This document shows positions 36,584 through 47,000 of a DNA stretch of 64,000 nt, one piece after another (the first letter of the stretch is position 1; every line of letters starts with the position of its first letter). A model generated the notes under the pieces. The model made no database searches. It was not told the DNA's origin and saw nothing but the letters and a program-made list of their open reading frames with translations. The DNA is from CAYUZU01 sp964448675 (GTDB lineage Bacteria > Planctomycetota > Phycisphaerae > UBA1845 > Fen-1342). The stretch lies in the NCBI GenBank assembly GCA_964448675.1, contig CAYUZU010000025.1, positions 1 through 64,000 on the forward strand, in the 5' to 3' direction. A program made the translations under genes and the position numbers.

Positions 36584-36595
36584 TATCGGCCGATA
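36584..36595. promoter_or_regulatory. 12-bp perfect palindrome between divergent genes
   Basis: TATCGGCCGATA lies in the 234-nt gap between the permease start (36471) and the SerA-like start (36706). The location and symmetry suggest a regulator-binding site, but no regulator is identified. Confidence 0.3.
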
Positions 36596-36705
36596 ACCGG
36601 GCGGTTCGCCGGTCGACCATTGAGCGCGGCGCGGTTTGCGTCTTTAATGCACGCTCGTGGTTTGGGACTGGCGCCGTCGGGCCTGTAACGAGGAGAACCA
36701 GCGCC

Positions 36706-37905
36706 ATGAAGATCCTGGTGGCCTGCGAAATGCCGCCCGATACCATCGCGCAACTGCGCAGCCTGGCGTCGGCCGTCACGTACGAGCCGGACGCCAGCGG
36801 GTCGGCGTTACGCGACCTGGTCGAGGACGTGAGCATCCTCGTGGTAAACAGCGTACGCGTATCGCCCGAGACGATTTCGCGCGCCCGGAAGCTGCAGATG
36901 ATCGTCCGCGCGGGCCCCGGGCCGGGCGAGATCGCAATCGAGGAAGCTTCGACCCAGGGCATCTTCGTCTGCGACTGCCCGGATCAGCACGCGACCGCGG
37001 TGGCGGAACTGGCGTTCGGGCTGATGCTCGCGCTGGACCGCCGCATCGTCGACAACACGATCGCGCTGCGCGAAGGGCGCTGGATCCGGTCGGAGATGAC
37101 CAGCTCGCAGGGGCTGGCGGGCCGAACGCTGGGGATCCTGGGGTACGGGCCGGTGGGCCGGCTGGTGGCGGCGCGGGCGCGGGCATTCGGCCTGCGCGTG
37201 CTGGCATGGTCGCCGACGCTCACGCCGGGCGGCCACGCAGAGCCGGACGTCGAGTTCTGCAACTGGCCGCGGGAGCTGGCCCGCAACAGCGATTTCGTGA
37301 CCGTGCATGCAGTGAGCGGGACAGAGCAGGAGACGCTGGTCGACGAGGAGTTCCTGCAGAGCATGCGGCCGGGGGCCTGCCTGGTGCATGTAGGGCACCC
37401 GGGCGTCGCGGACGAGGCCGCCTTGGCCGAGGCGATCAGGTCGCAGCAGATTCGCGTGGCGGTGGACCTGTTCGCCGGGGCGCCGGCGGGCGATCAGACA
37501 CGCGTCCGCTGCAAGATCTGCGAGATCGAGGGGGTGATTGCGACGCAGCATATCGGGCCACTCACGCAGCAGGCGCACCGGGCGATCGCCGACGAGGTCG
37601 TGCGGGTCGTTCGGGCGTTCGCCGTCACCGGTGAGGCCGTCAACTGCCTGAATCTGGCGGAGCACAGTCCCGCGACCTGGCAGTTGGTGCTGCGGGTGCG
37701 GGACCAGGTGGGCGTGATGGCCTCGGTGCTGGAAGCGGTGCGGGCGGATGGTATCAACGCCGAAGAGATCAGCAGCCGGGTATTCACCGGGGCCAAGGCC
37801 GCGTGGTGCACGATCGCGCTGGACGAGCGCCCGAGCACGGAGGCGCTGGAGGCAATCCGGGCGTTGCCCGACGTGCTGCACCTGGAACTGCGGGCGGTGG
37901 TCTGA
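36706..37905 (+). CDS. D-2-hydroxyacid dehydrogenase-fold protein with ACT domain (SerA-like), catalytic residues replaced
   Basis: 399 residues; GAGGAG 10 nt before the ATG. It has the NAD-binding Rossmann fold with GYGPVG at 147-151, the N-terminal RAGPG turn, and a C-terminal ACT domain (RDQVGVMASVLEAVRADGIN), the layout of short D-3-phosphoglycerate dehydrogenases. However, the catalytic Arg of the NTARG motif is His231 (LVHVGHPGVADEAAL) and the catalytic Glu of DVFExEP is Ala259 (VDLFAGAP); only His282 (QHIGPLT) remains. It may not be a hydroxyacid dehydrogenase, or may act on another substrate, or be a regulatory protein. It ends 79 nt before the cyclophilin gene. Confidence 0.82.
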   Translation: MKILVACEMPPDTIAQLRSLASAVTYEPDASGSALRDLVEDVSILVVNSVRVSPETISRARKLQMIVRAGPGPGEIAIEEASTQGIFVCDCPDQHATAVAELAFGLMLALDRRIVDNTIALREGRWIRSEMTSSQGLAGRTLGILGYGPVGRLVAARARAFGLRVLAWSPTLTPGGHAEPDVEFCNWPRELARNSDFVTVHAVSGTEQETLVDEEFLQSMRPGACLVHVGHPGVADEAALAEAIRSQQIRVAVDLFAGAPAGDQTRVRCKICEIEGVIATQHIGPLTQQAHRAIADEVVRVVRAFAVTGEAVNCLNLAEHSPATWQLVLRVRDQVGVMASVLEAVRADGINAEEISSRVFTGAKAAWCTIALDERPSTEALEAIRALPDVLHLELRAVV

Positions 37906-37984
37906 TAGGCTGGCGGATCTTCGAAAAAGCCGGCCGCCGGCACAACCGTAGGCGGCCGAGCGTGTATAAGTGCAGGGACAGGTC

Positions 37985-39148
37985 ATGATCGGAGTATGCG
38001 TGGACAAGACCAGGCGGTTGCTCATCGTGATGTGCGGGTGGCTGGCGGCCGGTGCGGCCTGGGGCGGACCACAAGCGAGCGAACAGGGGCCGGGACCGGT
38101 TGCGGAACAAGAGCCCCTGCGGGCCGAGGTACGCGCCCTCTCGCCGCGCTACGATCAGATCGGCCCCATCTGGATGCGGTTCACGCTGATCAATGCTTCC
38201 GATAAAACCGTGATGATCGAGTTGGACGAGCCGGCCGAGGCGCTGGGCGTCGGGCTGCCGGCCCAACTGATCTTCGGCGACGAGGACCTGCCGGCGCTAC
38301 GGGTGACCTGTGATGACGAGGCTCCGCTGCAGGTCATTCCGCCGGAGGCGGCGGACACGGACGAGCAGTCCGAGCGTGGCCGCCGCAACCGCCGGCTGCG
38401 GCTGGCGCCGCACGCGGTGCTGGGGGCGGATATCGACTTGCGGACGCACCATCAGCCCACGCGGTATGCCGGGACGTATCGCATCGCGTGGTCGCCGCTG
38501 GCGGGTCGGCTCGGGCCGGCGGTGGCGACGTTTCGGGTCGAGGCGCGGCAGCAGGCGATCTTCGTCACCGACTACGGCAAGATGACGTTTGACCTGATGT
38601 ACGACACGGCGCCGCTGAACGTGGCGCGTTTTCTGCAGTTGGCGCGCGGCGGCTTCTACGACCGCACGACGTTTCATCGGGTGATTCCCGGCTTCATCAT
38701 CCAAGGTGGCCGCCCGGAAGGTACCAAGGCGGACATTCACCCGGACGGCGAGACGGTGCCGGCCGAGTTCAGCGCAGACATTCCGATGCAGCGGGGGACG
38801 CTGGCGATGGCGCGCAAGTACAACGATCCGCACTCGGCCAGTTGCCAGTTCTTCATCGTGCTGGACCGCGCGCCGAACCTCGACGGCGAGTACACGGTCA
38901 TCGGGCAGGCGGACGACGAAGAGAGCATGCGGACACTGGGCAAGCTGGCCGCCGTGCCGACGGGCAAGCAGGACCGGCCGGTGGATCCGCTGCGTGTCAA
39001 CTCGGTGAACCTGGTGCCGGTGGACCAGCCGCGCGTGCAGAGTCTCAAGCTCTACAGTGACGAGGCGGAGCCGGTTCAGAAGACTGACGGGGGGAAGGCC
39101 GCAACCAAGCGCAAGGACAAGCCGGCGCGCCAGCGCGATTCGCAGTAG
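37985..39148 (+). CDS. Exported cyclophilin-type peptidyl-prolyl isomerase with long N-terminal domain
   Basis: 387 residues if started at ATG 37985; GTG 38000 has a better-placed GGAG (5 nt) and is a real alternative. A signal peptide (RRLLIVMCGWLAAGAAWGG) predicts export. Residues about 35-185 form a β-rich domain of unknown type. The cyclophilin domain starts near residue 190 (IFVTDYGKMTFDLMYDTAP) with the catalytic FHRVIPGFIIQGG, MARKYND, SCQFFIV and LDGEYTVIGQ. The PPIase core residues are kept, so it may help fold exported proteins. It ends in a lysine-rich tail of about 40 residues. Confidence 0.87.
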   Translation: MIGVCVDKTRRLLIVMCGWLAAGAAWGGPQASEQGPGPVAEQEPLRAEVRALSPRYDQIGPIWMRFTLINASDKTVMIELDEPAEALGVGLPAQLIFGDEDLPALRVTCDDEAPLQVIPPEAADTDEQSERGRRNRRLRLAPHAVLGADIDLRTHHQPTRYAGTYRIAWSPLAGRLGPAVATFRVEARQQAIFVTDYGKMTFDLMYDTAPLNVARFLQLARGGFYDRTTFHRVIPGFIIQGGRPEGTKADIHPDGETVPAEFSADIPMQRGTLAMARKYNDPHSASCQFFIVLDRAPNLDGEYTVIGQADDEESMRTLGKLAAVPTGKQDRPVDPLRVNSVNLVPVDQPRVQSLKLYSDEAEPVQKTDGGKAATKRKDKPARQRDSQ

Positions 39149-39237
39149 CGTCATGGGCCGGTGCGCCGCGGGCCGCGACGCCCTGATTCAACTGCCGAGC
39201 GGCACACGCGGCCGAAACGCCGTGCGCGGCGGGCGTG

Positions 39238-39681
39238 CTATCGGGCGCCGTAGAGGTACTCGTTGAGGTACTTGATGGTCTGGTCCTGCTCGATCTCGTT
39301 GGCCTCGTAGAGGTCGCCGATGGAGACCATGCCGACGAGCTGATCGTCCTTGACCACGGGGAGATGGCGCAGGCGCCTGGCGCGCATGACGGCGCGGCAC
39401 TCGTCGCGCGAGGTCTCGGGGGTGCAGACGGCAACGGGGGAGGACATGACCGTGCCCACCTTGACGTCGGCGGGGTTCTTCTCTTCGGCCACAACGCGGC
39501 AGAGGATGTCGCGCTCGGTGAAGATGCCCACGACCTTTTCGCCGCGCGTGACGACCAGGGCGCCGATGCGGTGGTCGTTCATCTGGCGGGCGGCGACGAG
39601 CACGCTGCAATCTTCGGCGATGCTGATCACGCGCTTCGACTTGTCGGCGAGAATGTTCTGCACGGAAGGAAGCGTGGCCAT
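39238..39681 (-). CDS. CBS-domain-pair protein
   Basis: 147 residues with two CBS motifs (VGIFTERDILCRVV and VGMVSIGDLYEANE) in a Bateman module, usually a sensor of adenine nucleotides. The family resembles small stand-alone CBS proteins near energy and stress genes. GAGAGGA lies 6 nt before the ATG at 39681, which excludes the longer upstream frame. No other domain is attached. Target unknown. Confidence 0.9.
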   Translation of the reverse strand: MATLPSVQNILADKSKRVISIAEDCSVLVAARQMNDHRIGALVVTRGEKVVGIFTERDILCRVVAEEKNPADVKVGTVMSSPVAVCTPETSRDECRAVMRARRLRHLPVVKDDQLVGMVSIGDLYEANEIEQDQTIKYLNEYLYGAR

Positions 39682-39797
39682 GACATGTCCTCTCTTCTCA
39701 AGCGACCCTGCGGGCGTCCACACCCCGCACCTTCGGCTGCCAGATTGTATACCGGCCATTGCGCCGCGACAGGCGCCGGCCGGCGACGAGCGGCTGC

Positions 39798-40298
39798 TCA
39801 CCAGCGATTGGCGGCGCGGCGGCGGCGCGCGGGCCGTCCGAAAACCGCGGGCAGCCCGAGCACCAGCGCGGCCAGCAGCGACGCGATCACGGCGGTCAAG
39901 GCGGCGCGGCCGAGCATCTGGCTCCAGGTCAGGCCGGCATTCTGCAGGAAACGGAAGTGCAGTTGCAGCAGGAATTGCGCGGGAAAGGCGACGATGAACG
40001 CGACCAGCCAGCGCACCCACCAGAGGTTCTGGTTGACGACTTCGCGGACGTAGGTCAGTGCCAGCACGACCAGGCCGAGCGTGAACGCGTGCAAGCCCAT
40101 CGGTGATTCGCTGCCGAGGTCCTGGGCAAACCCGGTGAACCAACCCGCCAGGCGCGCCTCGGTCGCGGGCATCGCCAGGCCGCACACCAGCGCCAGCACG
40201 AGCAGGGCGTCGACCGCGTCGAGCCCGACGAGTGGCAGGACCGCGACTTGCAGCAGGTAGGTGAGGATCAGCGCGATGACGAACGGGGCCCAGGTCAT
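39798..40298 (-). CDS. MreD-like integral membrane protein
   Basis: 166 residues, with about five transmembrane helices (for example FVIALILTYLLQVAVLPLVGL and WLVAFIVAFPAQFLL). The size, the N-terminal TYLLQVAVLPL pattern and the interior FAQDLGSESPMGLHAFTLGLV, which recalls the MreD GLxxDLxSxxPLG segment, suggest the rod-shape protein MreD. No mreB or mreC is in the window, so this is tentative. Its ATG overlaps the TGA of the upstream lipoprotein gene by 4 nt (ATGA), implying translational coupling. Confidence 0.65.
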   Translation of the reverse strand: MTWAPFVIALILTYLLQVAVLPLVGLDAVDALLVLALVCGLAMPATEARLAGWFTGFAQDLGSESPMGLHAFTLGLVVLALTYVREVVNQNLWWVRWLVAFIVAFPAQFLLQLHFRFLQNAGLTWSQMLGRAALTAVIASLLAALVLGLPAVFGRPARRRRAANRW

Positions 40299-40951
40299 TG
40301 GTCCGACTCCTCGGGCGGCAGGGTAGGCTCGGGCGCCGGCGGCTGGTCGACGGGCGCGTCCTGGCGCGCCCGCTCCAGCAACTCGCGCAGCGGCGTCGCC
40401 GGGGCGCGATAGCCGGGCGGCAGCGGCACCTTGAACTGGCGCCGCGGGCCGTAGATCACGCGGCCGTCGCTGCGGCGGTACTTGAAGCGCACCTCGATGC
40501 GATGGCCCATGAGCTCGAGTTCGTCGGGCCAAATCAGCGCGAAGCCGTAGGAGTCACCCAGCATGCTCTCGCGCAGGATGCGAAAACCGGCGGCCGCGCG
40601 CTCGGAGAAGCGCCACTCGTGCAGCAGGACGCGATCGAAGCCGCCTTCGCGGCGCGGGACGACCAGGCTGAGCTCGACGGCGATTTCGCCAGGGACGAAC
40701 GTGCCCTTGCCGGTGCGTCCCGACTGGAAGTAGGTGCGCGTCTTGATGCCGGTGATCCGGTCGTCGACGTTACGGATCCACGGGAGCTGGGGGTAGTAGT
40801 TGTAGATGGAGACGATGTCGTCGTTGCGCGGGGCATAATCGAAGCTGCCGCGGGCACCGGTCGTGTCGCAGCCGGTGGCGAGTGCGAACACGCCGAGCAG
40901 CAGCATGGTCGCGCCGCGCCAAGCCTGCAGTTGTCGTTGTTGCTTGCTCAC
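40295..40951 (-). CDS. Lipoprotein of unknown function in the gspD-mreD interval
   Basis: About 218 residues if started at GTG 40951; a TTG at 41020 that overlaps the gspD stop (TTGA) is an alternative. Neither has a clear ribosome site. The signal region (RGATMLLLGVFALATGC) has a lipobox, so the protein should be membrane-anchored. The mature part has β-rich stretches (TRTYFQSGRTGKGTFVPGEIAVELSL) and a proline-rich end; no domain is recognised. It is coupled to the MreD-like gene by ATGA and directly follows gspD. Confidence 0.75.
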   Translation of the reverse strand: MSKQQRQLQAWRGATMLLLGVFALATGCDTTGARGSFDYAPRNDDIVSIYNYYPQLPWIRNVDDRITGIKTRTYFQSGRTGKGTFVPGEIAVELSLVVPRREGGFDRVLLHEWRFSERAAAGFRILRESMLGDSYGFALIWPDELELMGHRIEVRFKYRRSDGRVIYGPRRQFKVPLPPGYRAPATPLRELLERARQDAPVDQPPAPEPTLPPEESDQ

Positions 40952-41016
40952 CAGGTGTCGGATCGCGTTTTCATACCGGTTCAGGCTGGTGCCGCGGCCG
41001 CCGCGGCACGCGTTTC

Positions 41017-44000
41017 TCAACTGCCGCGGCGGTGGCGGGCGTCACTCAGCAGGCCGACGGGCACGTCGTAGGATTCGGGATCGAAGGCCGGCCCGGGCTT
41101 CGCGCGGCGCTGCGCCGGTCGCATCGGGCCATAGACCTCGTCGTCGGGGACCAGCTCTTCGGCCGTCTCGGCTTCCGGATTCGGCTCGCTGGCCGGCGCG
41201 GGTGGATAGTCGGGCTCGACGGCCGGGCCGCCGATGAGCCGCAGGTCTTCGATCAGCGGGTCCTGCACGTAATCCTCGGACAGCAGCCGCAGGCGGTCGC
41301 GCTCGGCGACGGAAATATCGCGGTAGTCGTCGACCGTGCGGATCACGTGCGGCGTGAGCACAAGCAGGAGCTCGGTGCGTCGCGACGTGTCGTTCTGGTT
41401 ACGGAACAACGTGCCCAGACCAGGGATATCACCGAGGATCGGCACCTTCTGCTCGCGGTTCTCGACGCGCGAGGTGATCAGGCCGCCCAGGACGACGGTC
41501 TCGTTGTCCTTGACCATGATGGTGGTCTCGGCGCGGCGCTGAAAGAACACCGGCGACGTGACGCCGGGGCCGACGTCGACGGTCGACCCGGTGCGGTCGG
41601 ACACTTCCTGCGAGATTTCCATGCGGACGAAGCCGTCGGGGTTAATCTGCGGGGTGACCTCGAGCACGATGCCGATGTTGGCCCGGCTGACGCTGGTGCT
41701 GATCTGGCCGGTGGACGACGTCTGCGTGCCGCTGACATACGGCACGTCGTCAGAGATGTCGATCATCGCCTCCTGGTTGTCCATGGCCGTGATCTGCGGC
41801 CGGCTGAGCACCTTGAGGTTGCCCTCGTTCTGGAGCGTGCGGAACAGGAAGTTGAAGTCGGCACCGGTGATCGTAAAGGTGAAGCCGCCCAGGCCGCTGC
41901 CCGCGGCGCCGAGGTCGGTGCCGCCGATGTAATCGAAAGTGGTCGTGTCCGTCGGCCCGGCCTTGGAGTACTGGAGATCCTGGAAGGCGAACTCGACGCC
42001 GAGATCGAGCTCGTTGTCCATGGTGACCTCGAGGATGAGCACCTGGATGACGACCTGCGGCGGGGCCTCGTCGAGGCCGGAGACGACCTGCATGACGGTG
42101 TCCTTGAAGCGCGGGTCGACGTCGATCAGGACGCGGTTGGCCTCCTCGTTCGGGATGACGACGATTTCGCGGGCCTGCCGCACCTGGGTCGACACCTCGT
42201 CGCCGATCTCCTGCAGCCGCTGCTGCTCGGCTTCGCTGAACTCGCGCAGCGACTGGGCGATCGCGTCGGCCGTGTTGTTCTTGGGGGCATAGACGAAGGT
42301 CTCGCGGTCCTTGATGGGCACCGTGTCCAGATTGAGGATCATCTCCTCGACCAGGTCGAGGTACCCGGGCGTGCCGGCGGCGATGACCGAGTTGGTGCGG
42401 ACATCGGTGGTGAAGGCGATCTCCTGGCGGCCGCCCATGGCGTTGAGGCCGGTGACGGTCAGTTCGCGCGTCGACTCGTCGGTGCCGCCGCCGGTGCTCT
42501 GCGTCTCGCGCTCGAAGAGCTCCTGCAGCAGTTCGACCATCTGCTCGGCGTCGGCGTTGCGCAGGGCGAAGACCCGCACACGGGCCGCATCGGGCGGGGT
42601 GTCGATCGCTTCGACCAGCGACTCCATCAGCGGCATGCTCTCGGGCGGGGCCGTGACCACGAGCGAGTTCGTGCGGATGTCGGCCAGCACGGTAATGTCC
42701 TTGCGCAGGGCACGAAGCGTCTCCATGCCGAGCTCCGGGTGCTGCCGCTGGAAGAACAGCATCACGCGATTGTCGGCCTCGGCAGCGCCACCACCGCCGC
42801 CGCCAGTGCCGCCCACGCTGCCGCCCTCCATTTCGAGAATGCGGGTGAGCAGTTCGCCGGCGTCCTCGGCGTCGGCCTTCTCGAGCTTGAACATGCGGAC
42901 GATGGCACCGCCCTGCGGCTCGACGCTGTCGAGGCGTTGCACGAAATGCTCGATGTCCTGGATGATGGCCGGCGGCCCGAACGCCACCAGCGAGTTCGTC
43001 GTCTCGTCCGACGTGATCGTGACCTCGATCTCGCCCCCCTGTTGCCCGCCACTGCGCGAGAAGACACTCTCGACGGTCTGGGCGACGTCCTCGGCCCGGG
43101 CGCGACCGAGCGGTACGACCAGCGTCATGCGCCCGATCTCGCTCGGGCGGTCGAGAATCTCGACCCAGCGCTCGATGAGGACCATGTCCTCTTCGGCGGC
43201 GGCGATGAGCAGCGTATCGGTGATGGGGTCGGCCGACAGGTGGATCGGCGTACCCTTGAGCTTCGAATCCTGGGATTCGAGGGCCTCGTCGATCATCTCC
43301 TGCAGCAGTGACGCGACGTTGGCCGCGGAGTTCAGCCGCACCTTGGTCGCGCGGACCACGACCGTGCCGTCACCGGCCTGGTCGAGGGCGTCGATGATGC
43401 TCTCGGCCTCGTCGAGGTAATCCCGCGTGCCGGTCAGCAGCAGCGCGTTGGAGCGCGTATCGGCCAGTACGCTGAGCGTGTCGGTCATCTCGCTGTTGAC
43501 CTGTTTCTCGGCGTCCTCCTTGGCGGTGAACACCTCTTCAACGATTGCCTGGAGCTTGACCGCGTCGGAGTGCTTGAGCGGCCGGCGGCGGAACGCGACC
43601 GTGCCGTATTTCTCGGCCGTGTCGAGCTGCAGCGCCAGGTCCTCGATCATGTCGTACATCTCCTCGGTCGCGAAGATGATCAGCGAGTTGGTCCGCTCGT
43701 CCGGCGCGATGACCGCACTGTCGCGGGCCTCGTTATTGTCACCGCCGCGCGCCTGGGCCTGCTGCTCGAGCAGCTCCTCGAGCTTTTCGGACATCTCGGT
43801 GGCCGAGGTGCGCTTGAGGTTGAGTACGTAGGGTCGCAGCCCCAGGTCCATGAGCGGCCGGTCGAGCTCACTGATCAGGCCGCCGGCCAGGATCACCGCA
43901 TCGGTGCGGCCGACGACGATGATCGTGTTCGTGCGCGCGTCGGCCTGTACCACGATCGGATACGGCAGGCCCTTGGCCGCAACGCCCGGCGGCACGGGGG

Positions 44001-47000
44001 GCAGGACGCCCTGCGACGGGCCACTGGAATCGCCCTCGACCGGGCGATTGAGGTAGCTCTTGTTCTCGAAGACCTCCTCGATGAGGCTGGCGACCTCTTC
44101 GGCCGCCGCGTGCTTGAGCGTGAACGCCTTGACGTCGGTTTCGGCACCGATCGGCAGTGTGTCGAACACGCCGACAATCTCCTGCAGGGCCTCGTTGTTC
44201 TCCTGCGTCGAGAAGACGATCAGCGAGTTGGTGCCCTGCTCGGGGATGATCTTGATCGGCCGGTCGAGGTTCAGCGGCGGCAGTTCGCGGCCGTCCGGCA
44301 GCCGGATCTTGAGCACCTTGACGAAGGGCTCGCCGGGCTTCTCGGGATCGGCGTTGCGCGCCAGCTCCTGCTGCTCTTCGATGAGCTCGTTCAGCACTTC
44401 GGCGACCTGCTCCGCGTCGCCGTTCTTGAGCTGGATCAGGATTGCGTCGGCGACGAGGAAGCTCATGTCCTCGGCGTCCTCGGTCAGCTCGACGTCGATT
44501 TCTGTGACAATGCCCTGGACCTCTTCCACGTCCTTGGGCGTGCCGACGATCATCACGCTGTTGCTGCGGTCGATCGCACTGATCGACACCTGCGATTCCT
44601 TCGGCACCTCGCGTTGGTCGTTAATCTGCTCGATGATCGGCTTCAGAATGGCGACCGCCTCGACTGCGCGCATGTAGCGCAGCGGCACCGTCTGGGCCGC
44701 GACCTGCGACATCGTCTGCTCGACATCGAGGGTCTCGATCAGCTCGGCGATCTGGTCCATGACCCGGGCCGACGCCGCCACGATCAGCGAATTGCTGCGC
44801 GCCTCGGCGCTGATGCTGAAGCGGTCCTGCGGGCCGGGGGTCGCGGTGCGGACATTGATCTTCTCCTGCATCGCGGTCTCGATGATCGGCGCCAGGGCCG
44901 TCGCCTTCGCGTTTTCCAGCGTGAAGACCTGGATCACCGCCGGCGAGGCTTCCAATTCCATCATCAGCAGGATCTGCTCGATGAATTCCACATCGCGCTC
45001 GTCGCCGGTGATGATGATCCGCTGGCTGTCGAGCGTGCGGGCGGTGACCTCGCCGCGGAGCGCACCACTGACGCCGGTGAGCGTGTCGGTCACCGAGCGC
45101 GGCTGCGCGGCCGGCTGCTGCGCCGGCGGGGCCGTGCGGCGCGCCGGCCGCGTATCGCTGCCTTCTTGACGCGGCTCGTCCGCACCAAGCTCACGCTCGA
45201 TCTCATCCCGCCGAAACGCCCGTCGCGCCCGAGGCGGCGGCTGGTTCGGGTCGTCCTCGGCGGCGGCGTTGAACGCGGCCGCGGCGATGAACGGAGTCAG
45301 CGGCGCCGTTGTCAGGCACGGCTGGAACCACGCCACCGGGCCGCCGTAGGGCTGCACCTGCTGATACGGCAGCTGGTGCGGCTCGAGCGCCCCCCGGCCG
45401 CCGCGCCCACCGCGACGCGACCCGCCGCGCCGGCTCGGCGCCCGCCGCGTGCCGCCGCGCGAGCCACCGGGCGTCTGCTCCTGCAGGTTCTGGATGGTCT
45501 CGACGGCGGCGTCGGCCGACAGCTTGCGGAACTCGATCACGCGCGTGACATAATCGTCCGGCCGTGCCTCGGCGAGTTGCTCGACCAGGCTCTCGGCCAT
45601 GCCGAACATCGTCGGTTCACCGGCCAGCAGAATCGTGTTGGAGTACTCGTCGGCGCCGACCACGATTTGTCGCGGCGGCCGGCCGTAGAGCTCGCTGAAG
45701 GTCTCTTCGCTCTCGTTGATCAGCCGCTCGATCTCGCTGGCGAGCCGGGCGGCATCCTGGCCCACCGGCACGCTGATGACCTTGGTCTGGTTCATCACGA
45801 TGTTCGGGTCATCGAAGCGGTTGACCAGCTCGCGCACCTCGTCGATCTGGCGCGACGTGCCACGGACGATGAGCGCCTTGCCGTTGTCGTTGGGTACGAT
45901 CTGCGGCCCGGCCTGCTCGCCGGCGCCGCGCTGCCCGCGCCGGCCGCCGCGACCACCACGGCCGCCGGAGGTCTGCAGCGCGTTGGCGTCGAGGAACTGG
46001 TAGATGAAGCCGACGATCTGCGACGGTGTGACGTTCTGCACCGGCACCGACGCGATCTGGATGCGTTCGTCCATCTGGTCTTCGTAATTGTCGATGACGC
46101 TGGTCTGGATCAGGTTGATGTCGTCGGCGCGGCCGAAGACCATCACCGAATTCGTCGCCTCGTCCGCCATCGCATGGACGTTGATCTCGCGCGCGCCGCC
46201 GGTGGGGCCGCCACGACGCCCGCGGCGGCCACCGCCTTCGGTACCGCCGGTGGCGAAGCTGTTGATCGCCTCGGCGACGACCGTGGCATCGGCCCGCTCG
46301 AGCGGGAAGATGCGGAACTCCTTGCGCTGGTCGTCCGGCGTGGGCACGTCGACGGCACTGAGCACCTGCTCGACGAAGAGGAAGGTCTCCTCGCTGCCGA
46401 CCACGGTGATGCTGTTGGTGCGCGGATCGGGCAGCGCCGTGAACGCGTCGAGATCGGCGTCCTCGTCGTTCGCCTTGGCGAGCTGCATGTATTCGGTCAG
46501 GCCGGCCTTGACGGATTCGACCACCGCCTCCGCATCGGCGTGCTGCAAGGCGAAGCGGCGCAGCTGCATCTTCTGGCTCGGTTGATCGAGTGTCCGGACC
46601 AGCGTGAGGATCTGCTGATAGATCTCCTCCGGCGCCCGCACCAGCAGCTTCTTGGCGTTCTTGTCGCCCATGATCATGATGCGGCCGGTGTTCGTCACGC
46701 TCGGACCACCACGACCGCCGCGCCCCCGGCCGCGCCGACCGCTCGTTTGCTGGGCCCCGGTCGCGAAGATCTCACTCAGCGTCGCCGCGAGCTCTTCGGC
46801 GTCGGCGAACTGGATCGGGATCTCGCGGATGTCGCGCTCGTTGAGCTGATCGAGGCTCTCGATCTTGTCGAAAATCAGGTCGCGCTTGTCCGGCGGGCCC
46901 CATACGAGGATTGTGTTGGTCGCGGCCTCGGCCACGATGCGCACCTCGGTCGTCGACTCCGGGGCGCCGCCACGGCCGCGGCGCCCACCGCCGCCACCAC

